A DNA stretch of 64,000 nt, taken from assembly GCF_012641265.1 (NCBI RefSeq), contig NZ_JABAHZ010000008.1:1-64000 (forward strand), given 5' to 3'. A program made the position numbers and the translations under genes. Of this stretch, positions 52,801 to 61,679 are shown piece after piece. The notes below the pieces were generated by a model. That model had not been told where the DNA came from, made no database searches, and saw nothing but the letters and a program-made list of their open reading frames with translations. The first letter of the stretch is position 1. Each line of letters opens with the position of its first letter. This DNA is from Chitinophaga eiseniae (GTDB lineage Bacteria; Bacteroidota; Bacteroidia; Chitinophagales; Chitinophagaceae).

Positions 52801-54411
52801 TTGCAGTGGTCTTCCGTTTTCATTATAGAACGCCGTAGTAGTAAGCCATTGATCCGTTCCCAGGACTCTTAGCTTGTTGCCGGTCAATTTTCCTCGTATT
52901 ATACTAACAGGAGTAAACGCCAGATCAGCATTGGGATTTCCACCATCTGTCAGCTTCCCGGTATAGCTACCCTGGAAAGCAGCGGCTCCCGTCCAGCTAT
53001 AATCGTCATAATAGGCGTAAGACCACCACTCGATATTATCTTCCGGCGGCAATGGGTTCATTACAACCGCTTCCAGGTAGCTGTCATTAGTGCTACCCGG
53101 TTCAATATAAGCGTCCATATTATCATTGGCGCCGGTATCAAAACCATCTGTAAAAGTAATAGATGATCCAGCCTTATATACCTGGATACTCCTGTCTCTG
53201 GCAGACACCGTCATATCTCCGGTCTGGGAAAGCACCTTATTTCCCTGTTGAAGGGCAGCTGCCTGGTTATCCATTAGTTGTTGCAACTCACTTCTGGATT
53301 TATTCAGGGTATAAAAACCTGTTTTGACTTGTCTGTCCATTGCATCATAGAAGCTCACGCGCCAGCCTTTATCTTTCATATTGGCTTTGCGGAGGTATAC
53401 CAGCCTGTCCCGGCTATCGTACACCATTTCGGTGAGGCCATTTCCTGGAACTACCTGTGCCACTACTCTCCGTTTATAATCATACTGGTACTGGTAACAA
53501 AGTTCATTTCTGACATCCGCATTACTTAATTGCCAATTATTCATGATTTGTTCCACTGCCTTAGGAACAATCACAAATCTCAGGTTATTTACCTCATCAT
53601 AAATGAAATAAGTAGATGCCCAGCCTATATGTCCCTGTCCCGCATTTGCAGCCACCTTCTTCCTGATGAGTACTATCCTTCCCTTCTGGTCGATGTACTT
53701 TACCTGGAGGTGATTCTGCTCGTCTGTTTCTTCCTGTACCAGAAGTTGATTGGCACTATAAAAGCCGGCAGATACAGGTATTGTAGATATGTCAGGTGAA
53801 CTAATGGACCATCTTCCAACAGAGTCGGCTATAGTATTAGCTCTTTCTTTCGTAGACATTCCCCGCTGGCTTCCAGCCCAGCTATTACCCGGAGTCATTA
53901 CTTTTAGTACCTTATTGAGCGGAGAACCATCAAAGGATGATTTCCCGTAAAAGACCTGCTCACCAGGAAACGTCGCCGTGTTGTAAGTATTGGCAGCCTG
54001 GTAAACATCCTGTTTAAACAATCCGTCATTACCGCCTGCAACGTACGGCAAAAACTTCCTCGCTTCCCTCCCCAGGTTATCATAACTATTAAAAATAACA
54101 ATGTCCTTTTTATCTGGGGATGCCTGGCGCACCACCGTTTGCAGGGGGCGCTGAAGACCATCGGTATAATTGGTGGAAATGGCCACATCAACTACATTAC
54201 TCTGCATGGTAATGCTCGCGGGATCTGTTACTGTTTTCGCTGGGGTATAAGTACGGATAAAATTGACCCTTGTGTTACCGTCAAATGCCGTTGGTAAAGA
54301 ATCTGGCGTTACAGCCATGGGAGCGGTTACATTGTTTGGTTTATTCTGCGCACAGACATCCAGGGCAAACAATGAAAATGCTACAACTATAGGAACAAAT
54401 ATTATTTTCAT
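49888..54411 (-). CDS. RHS-repeat protein with DUF6443 N-terminus and hydrophobic C-terminal tip
   Basis: 1507 residues with signal peptide (MKIIFVPIVVAFSLFALDVC, then AQ). The DUF6443 region comes first (FIRTYTPAKTVTDPASI, YTDGLQRPLQTVVRQ). YD/RHS repeats follow (YDNLGREARKF, YDYDANGNLTKDLNKKI, YIYDAAGNKQRKI). The RHS core ends near residue 1237 with FRKYDPQIGRFQGVD, YAYANNNPISFNDPLGD. The remaining 270 residues are the variable tip, with two long hydrophobic stretches (VFYAQVGISAYKVFDAYY; LDVAIGAASVWGGPVGWTIG). RHS shells encapsulate such tips, which are often toxins. Three small membrane paralogues follow. No catalytic motif was identified in the tip; a pore-forming or membrane role is inference. 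Confidence 0.85.
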   Translation of the reverse strand: MKIIFVPIVVAFSLFALDVCAQNKPNNVTAPMAVTPDSLPTAFDGNTRVNFIRTYTPAKTVTDPASITMQSNVVDVAISTNYTDGLQRPLQTVVRQASPDKKDIVIFNSYDNLGREARKFLPYVAGGNDGLFKQDVYQAANTYNTATFPGEQVFYGKSSFDGSPLNKVLKVMTPGNSWAGSQRGMSTKERANTIADSVGRWSISSPDISTIPVSAGFYSANQLLVQEETDEQNHLQVKYIDQKGRIVLIRKKVAANAGQGHIGWASTYFIYDEVNNLRFVIVPKAVEQIMNNWQLSNADVRNELCYQYQYDYKRRVVAQVVPGNGLTEMVYDSRDRLVYLRKANMKDKGWRVSFYDAMDRQVKTGFYTLNKSRSELQQLMDNQAAALQQGNKVLSQTGDMTVSARDRSIQVYKAGSSITFTDGFDTGANDNMDAYIEPGSTNDSYLEAVVMNPLPPEDNIEWWSYAYYDDYSWTGAAAFQGSYTGKLTDGGNPNADLAFTPVSIIRGKLTGNKLRVLGTDQWLTTTAFYNENGRPLQTISDNIAGGKDIVTSLFDFSGKMLSNYVAHTNPRSTLKPGTTMLSIVKYDHAGRITEIKKRLNDDAANDKIIVQQQFNSMGQLRKKMLGVQSNGNMLDSLVYDYNVRGWLKGINQSFVNTNNSTANKFGEILCYDFGFDSSQYNGSITGIKWKGWNDKVARAYGYKYDNLGRLTNADFNQQNTAGATWTKDKADFSVNDLTYDINGNILSMSQQGLKGAAITPVDKLAYSYVPQSNKLQGVLDAVNDPNSTLGDFKDANGTNTIDYDYDANGNLTKDLNKKITQITYNFLDKPELITVAGKGNIRYIYDAAGNKQRKIVTDNSGSTALVTTTDYIGQIIYKNDSLQMIAHEEGRVRAVYKTGSPVTMAYDYFERDHQNNVRVVLTEQADYQLYAATMETSAAPVETALFSNIDASRSAKPVGYPDDKLTDKNEFVARLNARTGGQKIGPSLVLKVTAGDTIQISTRAFYKSGGPTDKGHPLPEEMLTGLINNFSGAAPTADEHTVAGMTASPFGTTFTARDYQRLTEKDQDPQQPNKPKAYLNYVLFDDQFNMVDANSGVKQVQETPDQLQTLATDKMPVTKSGFLYVYTSNESQQDVYFDNLLLGVSLSPVMEETHYYPFGLEMAGISYNATAPLKNNYRYNGGAEWENELEVSQYSTFFRKYDPQIGRFQGVDIAAVKMYDLSPYAYANNNPISFNDPLGDETNLAEIIDNSLNGPGYGGTWSAAGGYQPFTSGTEAFMTGAAQLSAMGLWGSYGVAANYQTAATAYNASEQAQNSQSFVPPNVRYLVGVTVQYKNYDSYVRGGLEIWSQMDKSRPTDFSNYDKGNSVVSPLIIGLGLQSEMMAYGVRTSFKSAQSWWAFGKLTSSQQAWRTMAILGNEGKAFKGAIDGLGRVVFYAQVGISAYKVFDAYYTGDPNANGVLAKATLDVAIGAASVWGGPVGWTIGAIYFIGDANGWWGKDWGQPTYKE

Positions 54412-54445
54412 AAAAGGAAAATCGGATTAAAAAACATTCATAGGA

Positions 54446-57400
54446 TTACATACACGGGCTGGGAGAATATTCATCGTATGGCCCTATAGTTGTTCCATCC
54501 GAAAATTCATACTGGTAAATGCATCGCCAGCCGGTCTTCTGCGGTTCCGATTCTATATATACCTTCTTACCGGTTTCGCATTTGCCATTGATAATTTTCT
54601 TGAATTCACCAATGCATAAATCACGGCACATTGTATTATCTATACCGCCATACACCCAAAGATAGGCTCCATAAGTTGATGAGTGCGGATTTACATTCCG
54701 TTGCTCTATATCATATCCACCAGTATTATTTCCATCCGATGTTACAATACATCGCTTACGGCCAGTAGGTTCGTATCTCGCCGCCGGTATACAAGCGTAC
54801 GAGTTTCCGGCAGTCACCCATTTGGTAGCGCCCCAGGTGGCGCTATTCGTATTGATGTCTGTTAACTCTATTTCCAGTATTCCAGTAACCCCGTCCTTAT
54901 CTGTCTGACAACGGTTTACGCCAGTGGTATCCCAGACGGGATTTGTGTGTAATACGCTGTTAGCTCCATATTCTTTTTTAGTGATAATTTGCCTGTTTTG
55001 GTTTCTGACCAGTACCAGTCTTTTAAACACATCATAAGAATAATACACAGGCTGATTATCCACTCCACATTCAGAAGTTACGCCTAATGATGACTCATAC
55101 GTTTGGGTTCGCATTACAGCACCTACAGGAAAAAGCCTGATTTCATCGACCAACGCTGTTCCAGAAATACTAATGGTAGCCTGATTTACTTTGTATTCGT
55201 TGAGCGTCCATCCGGTTTTAGTATTGGAAAACGCTGCAATTTTTGCAGCTCCGGTAACAACCGGTTCACTTCCTCTAAACCATAAACTCAATGAATAAGC
55301 CATGGACTGGCGAATATTGGCGCTGGTAACTGCCCCGCCGGAAAGGTTATAAATGTACTGCCCTGTTAAAGCATTATCATCAACTACCGGGTTTCCACTA
55401 TAACTGAAATTTCCTTTCTCGGAAGTTTCGAAACTGGTATATGCAACATCTGAATAGTTGGCATTTTGTACTCTCATCAATGCCCCCTGCTTATCGGGGC
55501 CAAGCAAAATAGCAGACACACGTCCTTCTTTCTGTGAGGTTTGTAAGAACCCCTGGTTGTCATATTGCGTATTAATCGCATTTACCGTAAACAGATTCGC
55601 ACCTCTTACCAGTACAGCCGGGCTAAAGGCGCCGGCAACACTTAGCGCAACAGGCGCATTAGCGGCAAAAGTATAATTCCTATATGGCCGAATAATATTA
55701 TTGAAAGATTGGTACTCTACTACTTCTCCTCCGGTCATCCGTGGATCGGCATCACCCGTGATCCATTCCTCCGTAGCCATCAGCTGTGTGATGCTTTTAT
55801 CCTTAAAGGTCTGAAAAACACCACCCGTAATAGTATAATCAGTGTTGTAGTAACACCTTTTTTCAATCGACAGTCCCTTTGCAGCATCCAGGTCCTGGAC
55901 AATTGTCTTTACATTAAAATGCACCGGGCTATAAGTAAAAGACGTTGTATTCGTAGTGCTCCCACTATTATCATAATGTGTTATTTCCTGAGTTTTGAGC
56001 AACTCAGTTCTTCCGATCAGTGGATAGAACATATCCGTACGGAGTTTCTTCACATCAAAAATTCCATTACTGGAAGTACTCACATGTGATAACTGTGCAG
56101 AAGCCACGGATGGATCAGTCAGTTGTGCCTGGATAATATTATATGTATTAATAATTTCCTTCTTTAATTTCCCAGCATTGTCATAAGTACTTACTTTCTT
56201 GGGCAAGCCCAATCCCCAATCTGCTTTCTCTATCTGCAGATATGGATATTCAGCCTGAACCTGATTGTAGTTAATATCCCGGAAATCAGAAAATTCATAT
56301 ACTGTCTTCCCGTTATTTCCCTGTTGTCCGCCTTCTAATACTTCTACTCTACTATAGCCGATTGGATTACCCCCAACATACTTCAAGTTATTAATAGGAT
56401 CGGAGGATGCAATTCTAATTTCCCTCATTGTACCATCTGTGTAAACAATTGGCCGTGTATACTCATACTTGGGCAATTGCGCCATATATCCCGAAGAAGT
56501 AACGCCATCTGGCATTACATACTTATACTCCGACGTGATCGGTGGCGCACTATTATTACCGGGATAGGTAGTCACCTTTTTAATCCTGATTCCTCCCCCA
56601 ATTACTTTCGGCGCATTTACTACGTTATTATTCCAGCTCACTACAAGGGAAGCACTCACGGGCAACGTACAACCGCCCGATTTTTGTACTGTAACAGTAT
56701 AGGTACCTGAGGGTGCATTTATATCCCATACGGCATCTCCCGTATTGTTCAGCACATCAAAACTATAGGTTTTACTGTCAATAGTTTGCCCGCTGGAATT
56801 CTTTAAATAGAAAGAATAAGTACACCCAGCAGGAGGATTTTCTGATAAATCAGCTCCCGGATCCAGACGGATATTAAGCTGATGCTTGCTTGTGTAATAC
56901 TGAGAGAGATTAAGTGAATAGCTCCCAGGTGAATTTGCACTGACATTTACCTCCTGAACGGCATTGGTTATACCAACCCTGTCATGCGACTCAAAAGTGT
57001 ATTCCCTGATCATACCCTCCGGGGAAACTACTTTCTTTAAACTTCCCGCAAGCACGAAAGTGCTACTGGGCTCCCTGTCTGCACCCTGAAAACCGGTAAC
57101 CGATGGAATCCCTGTACTGTTAGGCTTTCCGTTATAAAATCCCCAATGATCCCGGGAATTTGAGCCTAATCCCTTTGGGCCCGAAGGACTTCCACTTAGT
57201 CCTATACCTTTGCTGGGTAATAAATAATCTGTATTATATACAAATGAATAATATGGAAATTGGCCCTGAGGGGTTTCCTTCACAATTCGCTTCAGGAACG
57301 CCCTATATTTGTGGCTGTCCTGCTCACCCAGATAGACTCCGAAACCGAAGTAAAAGTTATCTATCCACTTGTTATTACTTGCATCGTATATAGTATAATC

Positions 57401-58399
57401 GAATCGGAACTTATCTCTGACCTGTCCATTACTATACAAGGCGACAGACTTTATAGTTTCTCCATAATCATCCGGACGCATTGAACGAATAATAGAAACA
57501 GACTGACCTCCAGGCATTACTATATCCTGAATACGATTTAAACGACGATTAAAAATCACAAAACTACTATTGTAGTATTGGTCATTTTTGTCAAACGTGA
57601 TACTTTCTTGTGCCGCCTCCGATTTTTGAATATCATAGATCTTGTATTTGAATGATATAGTATCTTCATTAAACGGAGCAATAATCCTGGTAAGGTTCCA
57701 CGCAATGGGATAATATTGATATTCATGAATGGCAGCATTGGATTCTCCATCAAACTTCTCCAGATCTATGTCCCTGAACTCATACCTGGTGCCATCTTCT
57801 TTAGTAATTATAAAGCCAGTAAGGGAATATGTCGCATTGGGAAGTGAGGTAAATTCTGGTACAATTTTTAGGTTCTTTTGCTCAATTAACTTTATGCTGC
57901 GATCCTTAGCTATTACGAATCTTCCTGATGCACCATCAAAATTGAAAGTAAATATATCCGCCTGTGCATCCAGCTTGTTATCATAGTATTTCATTCGCGT
58001 ACTATCTGCCATTGTAGTTGGATAGGCTGGCAAGTTCAAATACCCCACCTGCGGATAGTCATCAGGCACTCCTCTGACAGATCGCATAACAACTCCGCCT
58101 GCATTCAGATTCCAGCTAAGTCCTGATTCTGGCGCATCCTCATTCACTTGTACTCCTCCGGCGAAATAGTTAAGTCCGATATTTAAGCTGAGTGCCCCCC
58201 GATCATAAGTAAATAAAGGCACGTACACTTGAGGAATACCTGTAAAAAGGTTAACCGATATAGCGGTATTGCGTTGTTGTGCTATAGTGCTCGCATCCCC
58301 ATTCGAACTTCCCGTAGCGTTCTCCTGTGCTAACAATCTAAATGGCAGGAATAAAAAAACGAGGGCACAGGCAATTATCAACTTCTTAAATACTCTCAT
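54446..58399 (-). CDS. Large secreted SpvB/TcB-like protein upstream of RHS
   Basis: 1317 residues from ATG 58399 (MRVFKKLIIACALVFLFLPF, signal peptide ending LLAQ); an upstream TTG is unlikely. The first 120 residues read IPQVYVPLFTYDRGALSLNI, then SGLSWNLNAGGVVMRSVRG, a layout like the start of SpvB/TcB proteins (sugar-free shell, 'G-W-L-GG-R'). The middle has beta-rich YD-like repeats (YEFSDFRDINYNQVQ, SFTYSPVHF). The C-terminal 130 residues hold two copies of a Cys-containing module (GATKWVTAGNSYACIPA; GAYLWVYGGIDNTMC). It ends 34 bases before RHS. A two-part TcB/TcC-type shell is a reasonable hypothesis. Confidence 0.68.
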   Translation of the reverse strand: MRVFKKLIIACALVFLFLPFRLLAQENATGSSNGDASTIAQQRNTAISVNLFTGIPQVYVPLFTYDRGALSLNIGLNYFAGGVQVNEDAPESGLSWNLNAGGVVMRSVRGVPDDYPQVGYLNLPAYPTTMADSTRMKYYDNKLDAQADIFTFNFDGASGRFVIAKDRSIKLIEQKNLKIVPEFTSLPNATYSLTGFIITKEDGTRYEFRDIDLEKFDGESNAAIHEYQYYPIAWNLTRIIAPFNEDTISFKYKIYDIQKSEAAQESITFDKNDQYYNSSFVIFNRRLNRIQDIVMPGGQSVSIIRSMRPDDYGETIKSVALYSNGQVRDKFRFDYTIYDASNNKWIDNFYFGFGVYLGEQDSHKYRAFLKRIVKETPQGQFPYYSFVYNTDYLLPSKGIGLSGSPSGPKGLGSNSRDHWGFYNGKPNSTGIPSVTGFQGADREPSSTFVLAGSLKKVVSPEGMIREYTFESHDRVGITNAVQEVNVSANSPGSYSLNLSQYYTSKHQLNIRLDPGADLSENPPAGCTYSFYLKNSSGQTIDSKTYSFDVLNNTGDAVWDINAPSGTYTVTVQKSGGCTLPVSASLVVSWNNNVVNAPKVIGGGIRIKKVTTYPGNNSAPPITSEYKYVMPDGVTSSGYMAQLPKYEYTRPIVYTDGTMREIRIASSDPINNLKYVGGNPIGYSRVEVLEGGQQGNNGKTVYEFSDFRDINYNQVQAEYPYLQIEKADWGLGLPKKVSTYDNAGKLKKEIINTYNIIQAQLTDPSVASAQLSHVSTSSNGIFDVKKLRTDMFYPLIGRTELLKTQEITHYDNSGSTTNTTSFTYSPVHFNVKTIVQDLDAAKGLSIEKRCYYNTDYTITGGVFQTFKDKSITQLMATEEWITGDADPRMTGGEVVEYQSFNNIIRPYRNYTFAANAPVALSVAGAFSPAVLVRGANLFTVNAINTQYDNQGFLQTSQKEGRVSAILLGPDKQGALMRVQNANYSDVAYTSFETSEKGNFSYSGNPVVDDNALTGQYIYNLSGGAVTSANIRQSMAYSLSLWFRGSEPVVTGAAKIAAFSNTKTGWTLNEYKVNQATISISGTALVDEIRLFPVGAVMRTQTYESSLGVTSECGVDNQPVYYSYDVFKRLVLVRNQNRQIITKKEYGANSVLHTNPVWDTTGVNRCQTDKDGVTGILEIELTDINTNSATWGATKWVTAGNSYACIPAARYEPTGRKRCIVTSDGNNTGGYDIEQRNVNPHSSTYGAYLWVYGGIDNTMCRDLCIGEFKKIINGKCETGKKVYIESEPQKTGWRCIYQYEFSDGTTIGPYDEYSPSPCM

Positions 58400-59081
58400 A
58401 AGTAACAGGTAAACTGACAACAATCGGTGTCAGACATGAAAAATATTACACTACGGGTTATGTAGTGCTTATCTAGGATTTTAAAAAATACGTTTTAAAA
58501 CAACAACGTGCCAACGCCGTTAGCGCTTTAACATTGGCCAGGAATAAGACATTAGTGGCGAGTTTGCCGGTGTGGTGATAGATAAACGGGCTCTCTTAAC
58601 AGGACAATGTATATTCTCATTCTTCAAAAACAACAACATATAATATAGGCTGGGTTAATTATGAATCTTTGGCCGCAAAGAAAATAAATAGCGCGGAGAA
58701 AAACAAATAAGGAAATAGAAAAACCTGGATTAAAGCCAGCTGAAAATAATGCCTGCCTAGGATTAAGCTATCTGCCTTACAATTGTCGGAATGTCAGCTA
58801 TTATATGACGATTCGTCTCACCATGTTTTTACTGTCATCGTTGCCACTTATTGCTTTTTGATCAACCAAACTCATACTTACTTGCTGGTATTGTCGGAAA
58901 AACCATTAATAATCACAAATTCATTACTTTTACACCCTGCTTAATCAATACCTGTATAGAGATAATCAATAAGTACCGTGTCAAAAATGCAGTAATTTGC
59001 GTTCGGATCAGGATTTGATGACTATTATACGAATTTGAAAATCAAAACAATCATTAATATACCTTTTTAAAACTTTTGAAT
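58400..59081. other. Long gap between the RHS operon and thioredoxin
   Basis: 682 bases, AT-rich, no credible coding frame. A small inverted repeat CACTAC/GTAGTG lies at about 58450-58468 near the start of the RHS operon. The region must hold divergent promoters for the RHS operon and trxA. No exact TAnnTTTG box was found for either; TACCTTTTT at 59060-59068 is a near match for trxA. Confidence 0.45.
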
Positions 59082-59399
59082 ATGGCTTTAGAAATCACAG
59101 ACGCGAACTTTGAAACAGAAGTTCTGAATTCCGATAAATTAACTGTTATCGACTTTTGGGCAGAATGGTGTGGTCCTTGTCGCGCGATCGGTCCGGTTAT
59201 CGAAGAATTGTCTAAAGATTACGCAGGTAAAGTAAACATCGGAAAAGTGAACGTGGACCAAAACCCACAGTTGTCTATCAATTACGGTATTACCAGCATT
59301 CCTGCTATCCTTTTCGTAAAAGGCGGTCAGGTAGTGGACAAACAGGTAGGCGCAGTGCCTAAATCTGTGCTGGATAAGAAAATTCAGGCCAATATGTAA
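59082..59399 (+). CDS. trxA: Thioredoxin
   Basis: 105 residues from ATG 59082. It has the classical fold with active site FWAEWCGPCRAIGP (WCGPC at 29-33), the buried Asp in VIDFWA, and the cis-Pro in GITSIPAILFVKGG. It is a cytoplasmic disulfide reductant. A TTG two codons upstream in frame is not preferred. The gene is monocistronic with its own terminator. Confidence 0.95.
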   Translation: MALEITDANFETEVLNSDKLTVIDFWAEWCGPCRAIGPVIEELSKDYAGKVNIGKVNVDQNPQLSINYGITSIPAILFVKGGQVVDKQVGAVPKSVLDKKIQANM

Positions 59400-59420
59400 T
59401 TTTTATAAAAACTGAGTGAA

Positions 59421-59456
59421 AAAGCGTTCCGGTATATACCGGGACGCTTTTTTTTT
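59421..59456 (+). terminator. Terminator of trxA
   Basis: AAAGCGTTCCGGTA pairs with TACCGGGACGCTTT (one mismatch), followed by TTTTTT. It lies 22 bases past the stop. Confidence 0.85.
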
Positions 59457-59540
59457 GATGTCACCTTTCCTCATTCCTTTTTTGGCGACATATACATTCG
59501 CAGATTCTTTCTCGTATCTTCATTCCCAAAACTTACCTTT

Positions 59541-61679
59541 TTGCGTTATCTCTTTATTATCCTGTTTACCTCTTTTTATGGCCTGACAGCGGTGGCGCAG
59601 CGGAAATGCGGCACGGCCGAAGTCATACAACAACGCGTAAACGAAAACCCACGATTGCTGCAGATTGTACAGCAAAATGAACGTCAGATGATGTTGGGGC
59701 AAGCCCAGCGCGCCAAAGTAGAGGCTATCCCGCAAACGGTGTCTATCCCCGTAGTGGTGCATATTGTGCTCGATGATACCAGCGCCGTTACCTACAACCA
59801 GGTACTCTCCCAGATAGATGTATTAAACCGTGACTATAATGCTGCCAATACAGATATCAGCCAGGTGCCGGCAGTATGGCAACCGCTGATCGGCAATACC
59901 CGTATTAACTTCTGCCTGGCCCAGCGTACGCCGGATGGAGAACCTACCAGTGGCATTGTAAAGGTGAAAACTGCCGCCGGTCAAAGTTTTTCGATCAATG
60001 GTGGCGCCGCCGACGCCAAGTACAACAGTACAGGTGGTTCTGACGCCTGGGATCATTCCAGATACCTCAACATATGGGTCACCCGCCTTTCCGGTAATTA
60101 CCTCGGTGTGGCAGCTCCTCCTGGTACCGGCTTCCCGGAAGAACAGGAGGGCGTAGTGGTACACTATACCGCTTTTGGCACCACCGGCAGCGTAGGCAGG
60201 GTGTATGACCTGGGCCGCACCTGCACCCATGAAATTGGACACTATTTTGGTTTAAAGCATATCTGGGGAGATGATAACGGCGGTTGTACCATCGATGATG
60301 GGATTGCCGATACGCCCCTGCAGGGCGATAATACCTATGGCTGCCCCACTTTCCCTAAACTGGATAACTGCACCACAGTGGCGCCCGGTGTTATGTTCAT
60401 GAACTACATGGACTATACCGACGATGCCTGTATGCACCTTTTCACGGCCGGCCAGGTAGACCGTATGCGCTATGTGCTGGAAAATATCACTGCCACGCTG
60501 ATGACCTCCGATGGTTGTGTACCGCCTATCCTGGTAGCCAACGATGCCTCGTTGGTGAGTATTGAAGCCCCTTCCGGTAAAATATGCGATCCCCGTATTA
60601 ACCCGGTGGTGACCATCCGCAACCGCGGCAGCCGCCCGCTCACGGCTGCTACCATCTGGTACCAGCTGAACAACGGCCCCCTTACCTCCTATCAATGGAT
60701 TGGTAACCTGAACCCACTTCAGCAGGCCACCGCCACTTTACCGCCGGCCGATGTGGCCATTGGCAGCTATAACCTGAAAGCCTATACGCAATTGCCCAAC
60801 GGCGTGGCCGACGAAAATGTGAGTAACGATACCGCACGTATCCGCTTCCGCTACGATGCCGAAGCTCGCCTTCCCTTTGAACAGGGCTTTGAAGACGATA
60901 GCTTCCCCCCTCCCGGATGGGACCTCTACAACCCCGACCGCAGCTTCACCTGGGAACGCAGTCGCGATGTAGGCAAGAACAGCAACGCCTCCGCACTCAT
61001 GCGTAACCTGGGTTATAATACCAACGGACAGGTAGACGACCTCATTACCCCGGTGCTGGATCCGCAAAACAGCGACTCCGTGTTCCTGTTCTTCGATGTA
61101 GCTGCCGCGGTATACACGGATCCGGCCACTGCATCTCCTTCCAATCCCTGGGATACGTTACAGGTGCTGGTGACCACCGACTGCCGCCAAACCGCCCAAC
61201 TCCTCTATTCAAAATGGGGCGCCAACCTCATCACCCGGCAAAAAGCAGTTCAAACCGAATTTGTGCCCACCGTCACCGAATGGCGCCGTGATTCTGTGGA
61301 TCTGACCGCTGCCATACATCAATCAAAATTCCAGGTAGCCTTCAGAAATATCTCAAATTCAGAGAATAACATTTATATTGATAATATAAGGATTGTTACT
61401 AAAGAAGTGAACCCTACCCTAAGGGAAAAAGGCGTTTTAGTGAATCCTAACCCGACCACCGGGGTAGTTTGGGTCACTTTTTACCAGGTACCGGAAGACC
61501 TGGTACAGGTATCTATCTACAATGCCGCCGGACAGTTTATTATGAGCAGAATAGCTAAGGAGATAGGCATCGGGAACCGGCTGACCTTTAATTTGGTAAA
61601 TGAGCCAAATGGTGTTTATTTTGTAAAATTAATTTACAGGAACAGGGCCAATACCATTAAATTAATGAAAGTAAGATGA
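59541..61679 (+). CDS. M43 (pappalysin/cytophagalysin-like) metalloprotease with T9SS sorting domain
   Basis: 712 residues. The start is TTG 59541, which alone gives a signal peptide (LRYLFIILFTSFYGL then TAVAQ); no upstream ATG is in frame. The M43 catalytic domain covers about 70-320 with zinc motif HEIGHYFGLKH (230-240) and the Met-turn segment MFMNYMDYTDDACM. Later regions are beta domains (about 335-640). The last 80 residues are a type A T9SS sorting domain (VNPNPTTGVVWVTF, VSIYNAAGQFI, NGVYFVKLIYR). It is a secreted zinc protease released or attached at the surface. The stop overlaps the mqnE start (ATGA), an unexpected pairing. Confidence 0.88.
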   Translation: MRYLFIILFTSFYGLTAVAQRKCGTAEVIQQRVNENPRLLQIVQQNERQMMLGQAQRAKVEAIPQTVSIPVVVHIVLDDTSAVTYNQVLSQIDVLNRDYNAANTDISQVPAVWQPLIGNTRINFCLAQRTPDGEPTSGIVKVKTAAGQSFSINGGAADAKYNSTGGSDAWDHSRYLNIWVTRLSGNYLGVAAPPGTGFPEEQEGVVVHYTAFGTTGSVGRVYDLGRTCTHEIGHYFGLKHIWGDDNGGCTIDDGIADTPLQGDNTYGCPTFPKLDNCTTVAPGVMFMNYMDYTDDACMHLFTAGQVDRMRYVLENITATLMTSDGCVPPILVANDASLVSIEAPSGKICDPRINPVVTIRNRGSRPLTAATIWYQLNNGPLTSYQWIGNLNPLQQATATLPPADVAIGSYNLKAYTQLPNGVADENVSNDTARIRFRYDAEARLPFEQGFEDDSFPPPGWDLYNPDRSFTWERSRDVGKNSNASALMRNLGYNTNGQVDDLITPVLDPQNSDSVFLFFDVAAAVYTDPATASPSNPWDTLQVLVTTDCRQTAQLLYSKWGANLITRQKAVQTEFVPTVTEWRRDSVDLTAAIHQSKFQVAFRNISNSENNIYIDNIRIVTKEVNPTLREKGVLVNPNPTTGVVWVTFYQVPEDLVQVSIYNAAGQFIMSRIAKEIGIGNRLTFNLVNEPNGVYFVKLIYRNRANTIKLMKVR

